Source: Fibrobacter sp. UWH6
Lineage (GTDB): Bacteria > Fibrobacterota > Fibrobacteria > Fibrobacterales > Fibrobacteraceae
Assembly (NCBI RefSeq): GCF_900142465.1
Contig: NZ_FRAX01000002.1
Coordinates: 62,001 to 126,000, forward strand
Length of the DNA stretch: 64,000 nt
Reading direction: 5' to 3'
Shown: in pieces, positions 17,950 to 26,842 of the stretch
Position numbering within the stretch: the first letter of the stretch is position 1
Layout of the letters: every line of letters begins with the position of its first letter
The notes under the pieces: model-generated
Database searches by the model: none
What the model was told of the DNA's origin: nothing
What the model saw: only the letters and a program-made list of their open reading frames with translations
Translations under genes and position numbers: made by a program

Positions 17950-17980
17950 CAAAAGAAAATTGCCCTTGGTATGGGCAATT
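17950..17980 (-). terminator. Rho-independent terminator of the FIST-GGDEF gene
   Basis: AATTGCCC / GGGCAATT perfect 8-bp stem (17958-17980) followed on the minus strand by TTTCTTTTG. It is 46 bp after the stop of the minus-strand gene. Confidence 0.75.
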
Positions 17981-18025
17981 CAAACAAACCATTGTTAATT
18001 TTACAACGCCAACGAAGTAAACTCT

Positions 18026-19777
18026 TTAAAGGGTAACCACCCTATTCTTACCTGAATTCTTAGCCTTGTAAAGGGCTTCGTCCACACGCACACAAATGGC
18101 GTCAATGGAATCACCCCATCTCATTTCTGTAGCACCAAGACTGATGGTCTTGCGTCCCACTTCGGGGAACATCACCTGGGCGAATCCGGTACGAACCGTT
18201 TCCGCAAACTCAACCGCTTCCTTAATACCCATATCAGGAAGCATGATCATAAATTCCTCACCGCCCCAACGGCCGGCATCTGCATCGGGAGCCTTTTCGT
18301 AGGTAGCAATCTGGATTTGCTTAGAAAGGCCCTGAATCACAATGTCACCAATCTTGTGGCCATAGGTATCGTTCACCGACTTGAAGTTGTCGATATCAAT
18401 CATCACCAGCGACATAGGAGCATCGGGATTTTCTGCATGGCGTTCTGCAATGCGGCGCTGGATTTCACCACGATTGTACAAACCGGTCAAGGCATCCGTA
18501 ATGGAGTTCTTGGTCATCATGTTGTACATTTCCACCAGTTCGGCAGAAGACACGTTGGTAAAGTTCGCCAAGCGGGTAATCACAGAAACCCTGCCCGCCC
18601 GTGAATCGTCATTCACCACGGCAGTCTTCATCTTGGACGTATTCGCTTCGCCTTCGCGCATACCTACCACCACAATGGACAGGTTATGCAGCTTTACAAA
18701 ATTTCTTGTGCGCAGGAACTGTGCCGTCGCATAAAAACCAGAAGCCGGAGCAATGGTATCGAAGGGAACAGTTTCGTTGTTCACATCTGTTTCACCCCAG
18801 AACATTCGGCGGCCCATGCCTGAATACATGTAGATGGCATCCGGGCAGAACTTTGACAGTTTCGTCGTACCCAGGCGCACGCTATCCATAATGGATTGAG
18901 GATCGCCATAGGCAAGCTTCGTAATGATCCCGACACCCATGTCCGATGCCAAAAGCAGGGCCCCATTTTCAGAACAGGCCATAGGGCAACGCAACAGGTT
19001 CTCACCATCCTCGTTATAGAACAGGGGAAATTCCAGAGTGTTCTGGAAGAAGTAATAGTCGTTCTGGATATTCAGATATTTGGAGAAAGCTTCAAAGGCA
19101 GGCTTGCCATCCAGCTCATGAAGAACGTTCCCCTGAGCCTTAGTCACCGTAAACGGTCTACCCAGGGGTTTCCATCCAGAAACCTTGACCGTCTCCACAT
19201 GGAAATTTTCACCGCCATACAGAACGCAGACGACGGACTCGTTAGAGAAGTCACAGACGTTGGAAAATACATAAGCCGGAGTTTCTTCACAAGTTTGACC
19301 TGCCAGCCCGCCAAAAACCTGGACTTCGGGCCGCATGGTACTCAAGCCATTGCAAAAACCGGTAAAGGAAAATCCGGGAGTAGCCGCAAGCATTTCTACA
19401 GCCGACACCCAGGGGCGCTTTCCAACTTCTCGGGCCAGATCTTCCGCAATAGGTTCGGCAGACTCCTCCTTCAGCACATACTGAAGAACCTCGATCCGAG
19501 TAGCGGGATCTTCAAACACAGAGCAAGTTACAGTCACAGACTCGCCCGAGAACGCGCCATCCACAATATTGCCATTACCCGAACAACCCACACAAAGGGC
19601 ATCAGGGAAAAACTTGACAATGGCGCTGCAGACAATCTTCAACTGTCTAAAACCAGGCTGTTCCGAGTATATATGAAACAACAACTTCAGCTGCCTGTTT
19701 CCGCGGAAACGGGCTATATTCTGAAGTACATCACCCAGGTGTTCCGGGTTAACGTATGCAAACTGAAGCTGTTTCAT
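18026..19777 (-). CDS. FIST sensory domain - diguanylate cyclase (GGDEF)
   Basis: 583 aa. Residues about 1-390 look like FIST-N plus FIST-C, an intracellular small-ligand sensory module (VGCSGNGNIVDG, VFGGLAGQ..., GMGRRMFWG). The C-terminal 170 residues are GGDEF: ALTGLYNRGEIQRRI, DIDNFKSVNDTYGHKIGD, and the active site RWGGEEFMI (GGEEF, catalytically competent). It should make c-di-GMP in response to a metabolite, possibly an amino acid. No inhibitory RxxD site is evident immediately before GGEEF. It is soluble, and a TATATTGA element 6 nt before the ATG suggests a monocistronic leaderless message. Confidence 0.85.
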   Translation of the reverse strand: MKQLQFAYVNPEHLGDVLQNIARFRGNRQLKLLFHIYSEQPGFRQLKIVCSAIVKFFPDALCVGCSGNGNIVDGAFSGESVTVTCSVFEDPATRIEVLQYVLKEESAEPIAEDLAREVGKRPWVSAVEMLAATPGFSFTGFCNGLSTMRPEVQVFGGLAGQTCEETPAYVFSNVCDFSNESVVCVLYGGENFHVETVKVSGWKPLGRPFTVTKAQGNVLHELDGKPAFEAFSKYLNIQNDYYFFQNTLEFPLFYNEDGENLLRCPMACSENGALLLASDMGVGIITKLAYGDPQSIMDSVRLGTTKLSKFCPDAIYMYSGMGRRMFWGETDVNNETVPFDTIAPASGFYATAQFLRTRNFVKLHNLSIVVVGMREGEANTSKMKTAVVNDDSRAGRVSVITRLANFTNVSSAELVEMYNMMTKNSITDALTGLYNRGEIQRRIAERHAENPDAPMSLVMIDIDNFKSVNDTYGHKIGDIVIQGLSKQIQIATYEKAPDADAGRWGGEEFMIMLPDMGIKEAVEFAETVRTGFAQVMFPEVGRKTISLGATEMRWGDSIDAICVRVDEALYKAKNSGKNRVVTL

Positions 19778-19829
19778 CCAATATCAATATAGTTTTACTC
19801 TTGAAAAGATAACAAAAGTATTTTACAAA

Positions 19830-20561
19830 CTACTGTTCTAATCTCCAACCGCAGTCGTTATGATATACCATTTGGCGGGTCATGCCGCCATCGATGCAGA
19901 TGTTTTCGCCTGTAATGAACCCGGCCTTGTCACTTGCCAGGAACAGCACCATGTTGGAAATGTCCAGCGGGTTGCCAACGCGGCCTGCAGGCTGTTGGGT
20001 AGCGTCGGGACCTTCGTAAACAGTAAAGTCCGTATCGATCCAGCCCGGCGAAATGGAATTCACCCGGACGCCTCGCCCACCGAGGCTTACAGCCAGTGCA
20101 TGAGTGAGGGCAGCAATGCCGCCCTTGGCGGCCGTATAACTTTCGGTCTGGGGCTGGCTCATGCGATCGCGGGATGAAGAAATGTTGATGATGGAAGCAC
20201 CTTTTGCAAAATGTGGAGCAAAAAGTTTCGCCAAGTAAAATGGTGCGGTTACCCCTACAGCCAAGGCGTAGCTAAATTCCTCGTAGGAACATTCATCTAT
20301 GCCCTTCATCAGAGGCAAGGCGTTGTTCACCAGAACATCTACATGGCCAAATTTTTCAATGACAAAGGTCGCAAACTTTTCCAGGACCTCCTTCTTGGAA
20401 AGGTCACCTACAAAGGAATCGTTTTCACGAATATCAATAAAAACAACCTTCGCACCTTCACGCTCAAATTCGCTAACGATGGTCTTTCCGATGCCGTGGG
20501 CACCGCCTGTCACAACAACTACTTTATCCTTAAAACCGTTCATCATATTTCCTTGCTTCAT
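19830..20561 (-). CDS. Short-chain dehydrogenase/reductase
   Basis: 243 aa classical SDR: VVTGGAHGIGKTI (TGxxxGIG), VLVNNALPLM (NNA), IINISSSRDR, the catalytic YTAAKGG and a C-terminal ISPGWI..FITGENICIDGG typical of FabG-like enzymes. The ATG at 20561 overlaps the stop of the preceding membrane-protein gene (ATGA). An internal pair of ATG codons 15-18 nt further on has its own AAGGA, so the first five residues may be absent. Substrate unknown. Confidence 0.85.
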   Translation of the reverse strand: MKQGNMMNGFKDKVVVVTGGAHGIGKTIVSEFEREGAKVVFIDIRENDSFVGDLSKKEVLEKFATFVIEKFGHVDVLVNNALPLMKGIDECSYEEFSYALAVGVTAPFYLAKLFAPHFAKGASIINISSSRDRMSQPQTESYTAAKGGIAALTHALAVSLGGRGVRVNSISPGWIDTDFTVYEGPDATQQPAGRVGNPLDISNMVLFLASDKAGFITGENICIDGGMTRQMVYHNDCGWRLEQ

Positions 20562-21148
20562 TCGGCTAAACGATATCTATCAGGCGAAAAAATCTGGATC
20601 AAAATATCGCCTTGATAAACCGTGTAATATACCTGTCTGACAAAAGCTGCGTTATATTTTTTTGAACCCACCATAAATGAGGAACCGCTGCTAAACAGCA
20701 AGTGGTAAGAGGTTCCACTTTTTGATCCATGGGACTTATACTTATCGACGACGAATTCCTTATGGAGTTTAGGCTCCGCCTTTAACCTTGTGGGGAAATC
20801 CAGATTAGGAGCAATAGAGGCCGAAAGGCCTATAACAGGAAACACAATGAGCGCACAACCCAGATTCCATTTTTTGTGTTTCTCTTCAAATCTTGGAAAC
20901 TTGTATTTGAGGGCGATGTAAATGCAAATGGCTATTCCAAAAGTGACGGCAAGTACAGCGGATGCGTCCTGGATGATTTCATAATTTTTGTACTGAACTA
21001 GCAACTTCAAGAAGTCATTACTGATTACATACCCAAGTTCTGGTAAGGAATGAATTTTCAAACTCGTAACAAGAAAGATTACGCAACAGACCGCAATCAC
21101 CGCAACGTAGGCGATAACAAAATGATCTTTTAAAACGCGATTTTTCAT
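20558..21148 (-). CDS. Membrane protein of unknown function
   Basis: 197 aa from the ATG at 21148 (KNRVLKDH). The much longer upstream open frame has no coding character. There are three or so hydrophobic segments (VIAYVAVIAVCCVIFLVTSL; VLAVTFGIAICIYIAL; LGCALIVFPVIGLSASI), followed by a soluble C-terminal part rich in Ser/Tyr/Lys. A TATATTTA element lies 7 nt before the start. It overlaps the SDR start by 4 bp, so the two are translated as a pair. No family recognised. Confidence 0.6.
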   Translation of the reverse strand: MKNRVLKDHFVIAYVAVIAVCCVIFLVTSLKIHSLPELGYVISNDFLKLLVQYKNYEIIQDASAVLAVTFGIAICIYIALKYKFPRFEEKHKKWNLGCALIVFPVIGLSASIAPNLDFPTRLKAEPKLHKEFVVDKYKSHGSKSGTSYHLLFSSGSSFMVGSKKYNAAFVRQVYYTVYQGDILIQIFSPDRYRLAE

Positions 21149-21231
21149 ACCATGGTAAATATAAATGTTTTGAATCTGTCGCGGCTGTGCGAAGCCCGTA
21201 GAAATTCTATTTTGTGCAATAAGGATTGCAA

Positions 21232-22179
21232 ATGAAAGTTTTTTACCACCTTCCCGGGCTATTCGAATTCTACGATCTGTACAAGGCGTTTTTGCCGCTG
21301 TTCCGTGAGCATCGGGAGTGGTTTTACGACTGGTGTGAAATCGGTTCCATTTATGGGGCTCCCGCCGACTGCATCTGGGGCGGCGGCCGCGTTGGCTTTG
21401 GCGACGAGCCTGCAGAACGGGTGGCGGAGCTTTTAAAGGAATATGGTATTTCTGCAAGATTGACGTTCAGCAATTCCCTGTTAAGGGAAGAACATCTTTC
21501 CGACACTCGTTGCAACGATCTATGCAAAATGTTTGAAGGAAATGCTAGTAGTGAATGCGCCGGGCAAAACTCGGACCGTGCACGAAATCCAGATAGAGAC
21601 TGCGCGCAAAATGGCATCATCATTCATTCCGACTTGCTATTGAATTATTTAAAGTCAAAATATCCGGGATTCTATTTCGTCTCTTCCACAACGAAGGTCA
21701 TTACGGATTTCGCGCAGTTCCAACAAGAATTGAGCCGCGATGAATTTCGTTATGTTGTTCCAGATTTTAGACTAAACAAGGAATTGGATAAGTTCGCCAC
21801 GCTGTCACCAGCCCAAAAACAGAAAGTGGAATTTCTCTGCAATGAATGCTGTTGGTTCGGTTGCCAGGATCGCAAAATTTGTTACGAGAACGTGAGCCGC
21901 AAAAACTTGGGCGAAGATTGCAAGGATCATATCTGCAAATCGCCGGGTGCAAAGAAGGGCTACCGCTTTTCCGACGCCATGAAAAATCCTGGTTTTATCG
22001 GGATTGACGACATTCAAAATATTTATGCCCCCGCAGGTTTTTCACAATTTAAAATTGAAGGTCGCAGCCTCGGCAGCGCCCTCATCCTGGAATTTTTGCT
22101 TTACTACATGATCAAGCCAGAATACCAGCTGAACGTCCGCGAAGAAATTTACCTGGACAGCACGCTGGATTTATTTTAG
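21232..22179 (+). CDS. U32-peptidase-like TIM-barrel protein with a Cys cluster
   Basis: 315 aa from the ATG at 21232, placed by an AAGGA site 6 nt upstream. I read it as a distant relative of the U32 peptidase/UbiU-type barrel: a C-terminal FKIEGRS (compare FKIEGR in U32) preceded by a Cys-rich stretch, FLCNECCWFGCQDRKICYE and later CKDHICKSP, which could bind an Fe-S cluster or zinc. Fe-S binding is known for UbiU/UbiV-type U32 proteins that run O2-independent hydroxylations. There are no informative neighbours. The assignment rests on short motifs only. Confidence 0.5.
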   Translation: MKVFYHLPGLFEFYDLYKAFLPLFREHREWFYDWCEIGSIYGAPADCIWGGGRVGFGDEPAERVAELLKEYGISARLTFSNSLLREEHLSDTRCNDLCKMFEGNASSECAGQNSDRARNPDRDCAQNGIIIHSDLLLNYLKSKYPGFYFVSSTTKVITDFAQFQQELSRDEFRYVVPDFRLNKELDKFATLSPAQKQKVEFLCNECCWFGCQDRKICYENVSRKNLGEDCKDHICKSPGAKKGYRFSDAMKNPGFIGIDDIQNIYAPAGFSQFKIEGRSLGSALILEFLLYYMIKPEYQLNVREEIYLDSTLDLF

Positions 22180-22305
22180 CATAGCAGCAAAAATTCAGCC
22201 GCAAGTCGCTATACTATACACTTTATAATACAAACCAGCAAAAAAACAAAATTTTCATGTAGTAATCTTCTCCACGACCATTCCGTGGAGGTTTATATTT
22301 TAGAT

Positions 22306-23169
22306 GTGATAAAATCTGTATTTGAATACGACGACTACCGTTCTTTCATGAGCGATTATTACCAGTGGAAAAAAAGGACTTCCGCTTTTTCCTGGCGTGA
22401 ATTTGCAAAAGTCAGCGGTTTTTCATCACCAAATTATCTGAAAGTCGTTTGCGATGGTAAAAGTGGGCTTTCCAACCCAGGAACAAAACGCGTTGCAAAG
22501 GCGATGGGGCTTGTCGGGGCAGAATACGATTACTTTCAGCAACTGGTCAGATTTGGCCAAGCCAAGAAAGATGCAGAAAAAGAAGACGCCTATGCGGAAA
22601 TGATCAACATTGTAAGTTCTCACCAAGTCCGTGTACTGGAAGGCGAGTCCATTTCGTTTTATGAGTCCTGGAAATATCCGGTGCTTCGTGAGTTGGTGCC
22701 CATGATGCCCGGGGCAAAACCTTCGGATTTATCCAAGGCTTGCAGAGGCGTTTTCTCCGCAGAAGAAGTCCGCAACGCACTGGCATTTCTGACCCGCGCA
22801 AGATTTCTTAGGAAAACAGCAAGCGATGTCTATGAGCAAGAGGATCGTTCGCTTCAGGCCTCTGTAGCGGCCATGCCCACGCAGGTTCGCGCCATGCACA
22901 AGGAAATGGCAAACTTTGCGAAAGACGCCATTGAAAAATATCCCGTAAGCGAAAGAAATTTTTCTGGAGCCACCATCGGAATCGATGAAGAAGATTACGC
23001 CAAGATCGTAGAGGAACTTGACGCCTGTCGAAAAAGGATTATTTCCATAGCGACAGCAAAGAAGGGAGGCAATCGAGTCTATCGAGTGAATCTGCAGTTG
23101 TTCCCTCTAACCGAAAAAATTTTAAAAGGTGAATCTGGTTCCGCAAATAAAGGATGTAAAAAAAGATGA
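22306..23169 (+). CDS. TIGR02147-family (Fibrobacter paralogous family) regulator-like protein
   Basis: About 287 aa. The N-terminus SVFEYDDYRSFMSDYYQWKK, the HTH-like FSWREFAKVSGFSSPNYLKVV, YDYFQQLVRFGQAK and the central LRELVPMM are characteristic of TIGR02147, a family expanded in Fibrobacter and thought to be regulatory. The GTG at 22306 gives the family's usual N-terminus and has TATATTTT just upstream; an earlier GTG at 22285 is possible. Its 3' end overlaps the lipoprotein gene by 4 bp, so the pair is translationally coupled. The partner may be its target or sensor. Confidence 0.75.
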   Translation: MIKSVFEYDDYRSFMSDYYQWKKRTSAFSWREFAKVSGFSSPNYLKVVCDGKSGLSNPGTKRVAKAMGLVGAEYDYFQQLVRFGQAKKDAEKEDAYAEMINIVSSHQVRVLEGESISFYESWKYPVLRELVPMMPGAKPSDLSKACRGVFSAEEVRNALAFLTRARFLRKTASDVYEQEDRSLQASVAAMPTQVRAMHKEMANFAKDAIEKYPVSERNFSGATIGIDEEDYAKIVEELDACRKRIISIATAKKGGNRVYRVNLQLFPLTEKILKGESGSANKGCKKR

Positions 23170-24824
23170 AATTCGATAAAGTTGCCTTATTCTGTTTGCT
23201 GATTTTATTCTTGTTTGCATGTTCCGAATCAGACAAGGTTGCTGGCGGTTCTATTGAGGACCAGAATGCCGTTTCTGAGGAACGGCTTAACGAATGGTAT
23301 AGCTATGGAACAAGTCTGCAAGAATCAGCCTATGCTAGAATTGATGGTGGAAAACTAGCATTAGCAGAAGATGGCTCTGGTGCGCGAGCTGAATGTACCG
23401 CAGATAGCACAAGTCTAGCAATGACATTCCTAATTCAGGAAGGGTTTGTCGTATCCACGCTTAATGGCGGTCACGTGGGAGTAAAGTGCGATTCCGCCTA
23501 CAATGTCTTCAAGAGTGAATGTGAAAGCCAAGCCGGCAATGAATTCTTTACTTTAAGTAATGGCTGCAAGAATGGATCTTTCGATGGCGCTTGTCGACTT
23601 TCCAATGTACATGCAGATTCAATAAATATCCTGTTCACTCGTTTTGAAAATGCAACCGTTAATCGATGCGCAGAATTATCTAAAAAAGCTCAATCTTCAA
23701 CGGGACGATTTGAATCTTTGTCGTCGTATCAGGAGCCGACTTCTTCATCGTCTAGTAGTATTGATTCTCCGATAATTACGCCTACCGATACTTCAGTTGC
23801 GGTAAACTATCACCAGACCCTTGAGCGCTATGTCTTGCAATATGTTTCCAGTGTTGATGAACTTACTTTTGACAACCATGTGATTGCCTATAACGGTTCT
23901 GCATCTATGGAATGTATAGATTTCATGAACAGTTCCTTTGATTTAACAGACAAACCTATCTTGAAGGAAATAGCCCAAACAGATATGGCAAAGTGCTTTC
24001 CAATGACGTCGAAATTAATGAGGGATGTTGCTTACGAAAGCAGGGAAAAATGCAAGTATTACGCGACTTTCGTAAATGATGGCGCACAACCTACGGGCCA
24101 TGTATTAAGTAGCGTTGCAGACAACGAGATAGAATTTACTAGCATTAGCCCGGGTGGATCGTGCATGAAGAGCATGAACTATTTTCCCGTTTATTTCTTG
24201 TTTGAAGATTGCGATGGCGAAATCACTTCAATGAAACCCACAAGAAAAAATCAGATATTCAAGAGCGAAATCTGGAAATGTGAGGAAGGCAGTTATTCTC
24301 CTTCCGCAAAAGCAGCTTCCTATGGGGAATGGTTTAATGAAAGACTGATTCCTGAAGGATTTAAAATAGACACATCTGCTATTGTCGAAATGAACAGGGG
24401 TACAAATTCTACATATCGTGTTTTTAAAACGCCCAAAGAAACGGTATATGAAAAAATGGACCAAAATCAAAAAGGTTGTGTCGTAAACGTCTATCGAGAA
24501 GAGTCCTCCCTGCAACAGGTCAAGACCTTTGAAAATGGCGATAGCTATTTAACAGTAAGTTTAAGGAGCTTTGTCGAGGGACAAACTCAACCCGTTTATT
24601 CGATTAGTGGAGTTTATGGCGGCAATAAGGGAAAATGTGCAGAAGATCGTGAAGCGTTCCTTAACTTTTGCAAACAGGCCGAAGGCTTTATAGAACATAG
24701 CGTTGCGTACATTGGTCTCGGTTGCGAGGAAGATGCAGTTCTTGAGATGCATTGTGCGGCAAATGTTCCTGAGACTTCTGTAGATTATTTTGTACCAAAG
24801 CTTAAAGAAAATTGCAAATCCTGA
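23166..24824 (+). CDS. Large lipoprotein coupled to the TIGR02147 protein
   Basis: 552 aa with a lipoprotein signal (LFCLLILFLFACSES). Three loosely similar modules seem present, each with several Cys residues that could form disulfides. A Ser-rich linker (PTSSSSSSIDS) separates the first from the second, and the third begins KAASYGEWFNERL. The remainder is beta-rich and of unknown function. It starts within the stop of the TIGR02147 gene. Just beyond the stop, the +1 frame reads on with AYGEWFKSSLL, another copy of the module-start motif, which suggests a truncated or frameshifted further module. Confidence 0.65.
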   Translation: MKFDKVALFCLLILFLFACSESDKVAGGSIEDQNAVSEERLNEWYSYGTSLQESAYARIDGGKLALAEDGSGARAECTADSTSLAMTFLIQEGFVVSTLNGGHVGVKCDSAYNVFKSECESQAGNEFFTLSNGCKNGSFDGACRLSNVHADSINILFTRFENATVNRCAELSKKAQSSTGRFESLSSYQEPTSSSSSSIDSPIITPTDTSVAVNYHQTLERYVLQYVSSVDELTFDNHVIAYNGSASMECIDFMNSSFDLTDKPILKEIAQTDMAKCFPMTSKLMRDVAYESREKCKYYATFVNDGAQPTGHVLSSVADNEIEFTSISPGGSCMKSMNYFPVYFLFEDCDGEITSMKPTRKNQIFKSEIWKCEEGSYSPSAKAASYGEWFNERLIPEGFKIDTSAIVEMNRGTNSTYRVFKTPKETVYEKMDQNQKGCVVNVYREESSLQQVKTFENGDSYLTVSLRSFVEGQTQPVYSISGVYGGNKGKCAEDREAFLNFCKQAEGFIEHSVAYIGLGCEEDAVLEMHCAANVPETSVDYFVPKLKENCKS

Positions 24825-24885
24825 CGCTTTTGCCTACGGAGAATGGTTCAAGTCTTCTCTGCTGTAAAAACTAAACGATAACATT

Positions 24886-25299
24886 ATGGTTGAAATAAAA
24901 GGAGTGCTAGCGCAACTAGCACGTTACTTACTAGTGGGTGGATTTGCCTTTCTAGTGGATTTTGGGCTATTCGCTTTTTGCCTGTATGTTCTAGGGTGGC
25001 ATTATCTGCTTGCGAATTTCATCGGATTGGTTGCTGGTCTGGTACTCAACTATGCCCTTAGCGTCAGGTGGGTTTTCTCGGATTGCAAACGCAGGCTTGA
25101 AATGCGCAAGTCTGCAGAGTTTGCCGTATTCGCCGTGATTGGTTTTGCAGGTGTTGCGCTTAACGAACTGTTGATGGTTTTCCTGGTTGACTCGCTCCAT
25201 GGGCAGGAAATGATTTCCAAGATGATTGCCGCGGCAGTTGTTTTGATGTGGAACTTCGGAGCGCGAAAGCTGACCTTGTTCCGAGAAAAAAAGGATTGA
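24886..25299 (+). CDS. GtrA-family membrane protein
   Basis: 137 aa with four membrane helices and the GtrA pattern ([40 protein letters not shown], then a final helix ending in [10 protein letters not shown]). GtrA-like proteins help move polyprenyl-linked sugars across the inner membrane, for surface polysaccharide modification or for supplying sugar donors to periplasmic transferases. It is the first gene of a three-gene operon with an FAD oxidoreductase and a membrane glycosyltransferase. Confidence 0.85.
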   Translation: MVEIKGVLAQLARYLLVGGFAFLVDFGLFAFCLYVLGWHYLLANFIGLVAGLVLNYALSVRWVFSDCKRRLEMRKSAEFAVFAVIGFAGVALNELLMVFLVDSLHGQEMISKMIAAAVVLMWNFGARKLTLFREKKD

Positions 25300-25300
25300 C

Positions 25301-26842
25301 ATGACCACTGAAAATGAATCCCCCAAAATTGCTGTCATCGCAGGTGCCGGGCCAGCAGGCTTGACGGCCGCATTGGAATTACTTCGCACCACAAATGTAA
25401 AGCCTGTAATCTTCGAAGCAGAAAATGCAATTGGCGGAATCTCCCGGACAGTTTGCTACAAAGGCAACAGGATGGATATTGGAGGCCATCGATTCTTCAG
25501 CAAGAGCGATGCCGTTATGGACTGGTGGCTGAACATTCTTCCCCTGGAATCCAAGGACGGACCCCATCCAGAAAAAGACGATTTGGTCATGCTTTGCCGT
25601 AGTCGGCTGAGTCGCATATTGTTCCTGCGGAAACTTTTCGACTACCCCGTAACCTTGAACGGAAATACCATTCGCGGTCTTGGATTTTGGCGAATGATGA
25701 AAATTGGTCTGAGCTATCTTAAGGTGCAGTTGCTTCCTGCCCGTTCCGAAAAGAGTCTAGAAGATTTTATGATCAACCGTTTCGGCGTTGAACTTTATAG
25801 AACCTTTTTTAGGGACTACACCAAAAAGCTCTGGGGTGTTCCCTGCAATAAAATCAGCCCGGAATGGGGCGGCCAGCGAATTAAAGGACTTTCCATTACA
25901 AAGACTGTGGTTCATGCGGTAAAGCAAATTTTCAAAAGTAATAGACACGCCATTGATAGGGATAGCGCAGATAAATTCCGTCAGAAAAATACCGAAACAA
26001 GTTTAATCGGCCAGTTCCTATATCCAAAACTTGGGCCAGGCCAGCTTTGGGAAACCGTCGCCCAGAAAATCCTTGACATGGGCGGCGAAATTGTGATGAA
26101 CGCAAAGGTTGTGGGAGTAAATCGGATTGAGAACCGCGTGGTAAGTGTCGCCGTTGACAACAGTCAAGGAGTCGAGACAATTCCATGCGACTATTTCCTA
26201 AGCTCCATGCCCGTGAAGGAACTGGTGACCGCCATGGATCAGCCCAAGACTTCCGTTCCCGCCGAAGTAAAGCGGGTTGCGGAAGGACTCGTCTATCGTG
26301 ATTTTATGACCGTCGGTCTGCTGCTGGATAAACTTGAAATAGGAAACATAAAGGACAACTGGATTTATGTTCAGGAAAGCGATGTAAAGCTGGGTCGCAT
26401 TCAGGTGTTCAACAACTGGAGTCCATATCTGGTTAGTGATCCGTCCAAGGTCTGGATTGGCCTGGAATACTTCGTTAACGAAGGCGACGAAATGTGGACA
26501 ATGTCCGATGCCGACTTCATCCGGTTTGCCATTACAGAACTGGACAGGATTCATGTGGCAAAGCCGGAGTCAGTTCGCGATTCCGTTGTATTCCGCGTCA
26601 AGAAGGCTTATCCGGCCTACTTCGGAACCTATGGCGAATTCCATAAGATTCGCGAATATCTGGACAACATCGAAAACCTGTTCCTGATGGGCCGTAACGG
26701 CATGCACAAATACAACAACATGGATCACAGTATGCTGACCGCCATGGAAACCGTAAAGTGTATTCGCGAAGGCTCCGTTGACAAATCGGATCTTTGGGAT
26801 GTCAATACCGAAGAAGAATATCACGAAGGCAAAAAGAAATGA
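25301..26842 (+). CDS. FAD-dependent oxidoreductase (amine-oxidase / UDP-galactopyranose-mutase-like)
   Basis: 513 aa, starting 1 base after the gtrA-like stop. The N-terminal Rossmann motif [15 protein letters not shown] and the second signature [25 protein letters not shown] bind FAD. The C-terminus [21 protein letters not shown] closes the FAD site. The GGHRFF and [10 protein letters not shown] segments resemble UDP-galactopyranose-mutase-like and protoporphyrinogen-oxidase-like proteins found in polysaccharide loci. With GtrA and a GT39-like enzyme, a role in modifying a lipid-linked sugar is likely, but the substrate is unknown. Confidence 0.8.
   Translation: MTTENESPKIAVIAGAGPAGLTAALELLRTTNVKPVIFEAENAIGGISRTVCYKGNRMDIGGHRFFSKSDAVMDWWLNILPLESKDGPHPEKDDLVMLCRSRLSRILFLRKLFDYPVTLNGNTIRGLGFWRMMKIGLSYLKVQLLPARSEKSLEDFMINRFGVELYRTFFRDYTKKLWGVPCNKISPEWGGQRIKGLSITKTVVHAVKQIFKSNRHAIDRDSADKFRQKNTETSLIGQFLYPKLGPGQLWETVAQKILDMGGEIVMNAKVVGVNRIENRVVSVAVDNSQGVETIPCDYFLSSMPVKELVTAMDQPKTSVPAEVKRVAEGLVYRDFMTVGLLLDKLEIGNIKDNWIYVQESDVKLGRIQVFNNWSPYLVSDPSKVWIGLEYFVNEGDEMWTMSDADFIRFAITELDRIHVAKPESVRDSVVFRVKKAYPAYFGTYGEFHKIREYLDNIENLFLMGRNGMHKYNNMDHSMLTAMETVKCIREGSVDKSDLWDVNTEEEYHEGKKK

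Noticed and set aside
20558-21457. Long N-terminal extension of the membrane-protein gene (start at 21457)
   Set aside because: Its first 100 residues are Arg/Pro-rich antisense of the U32-like gene; the ATG at 21148 with a promoter element is the better start.
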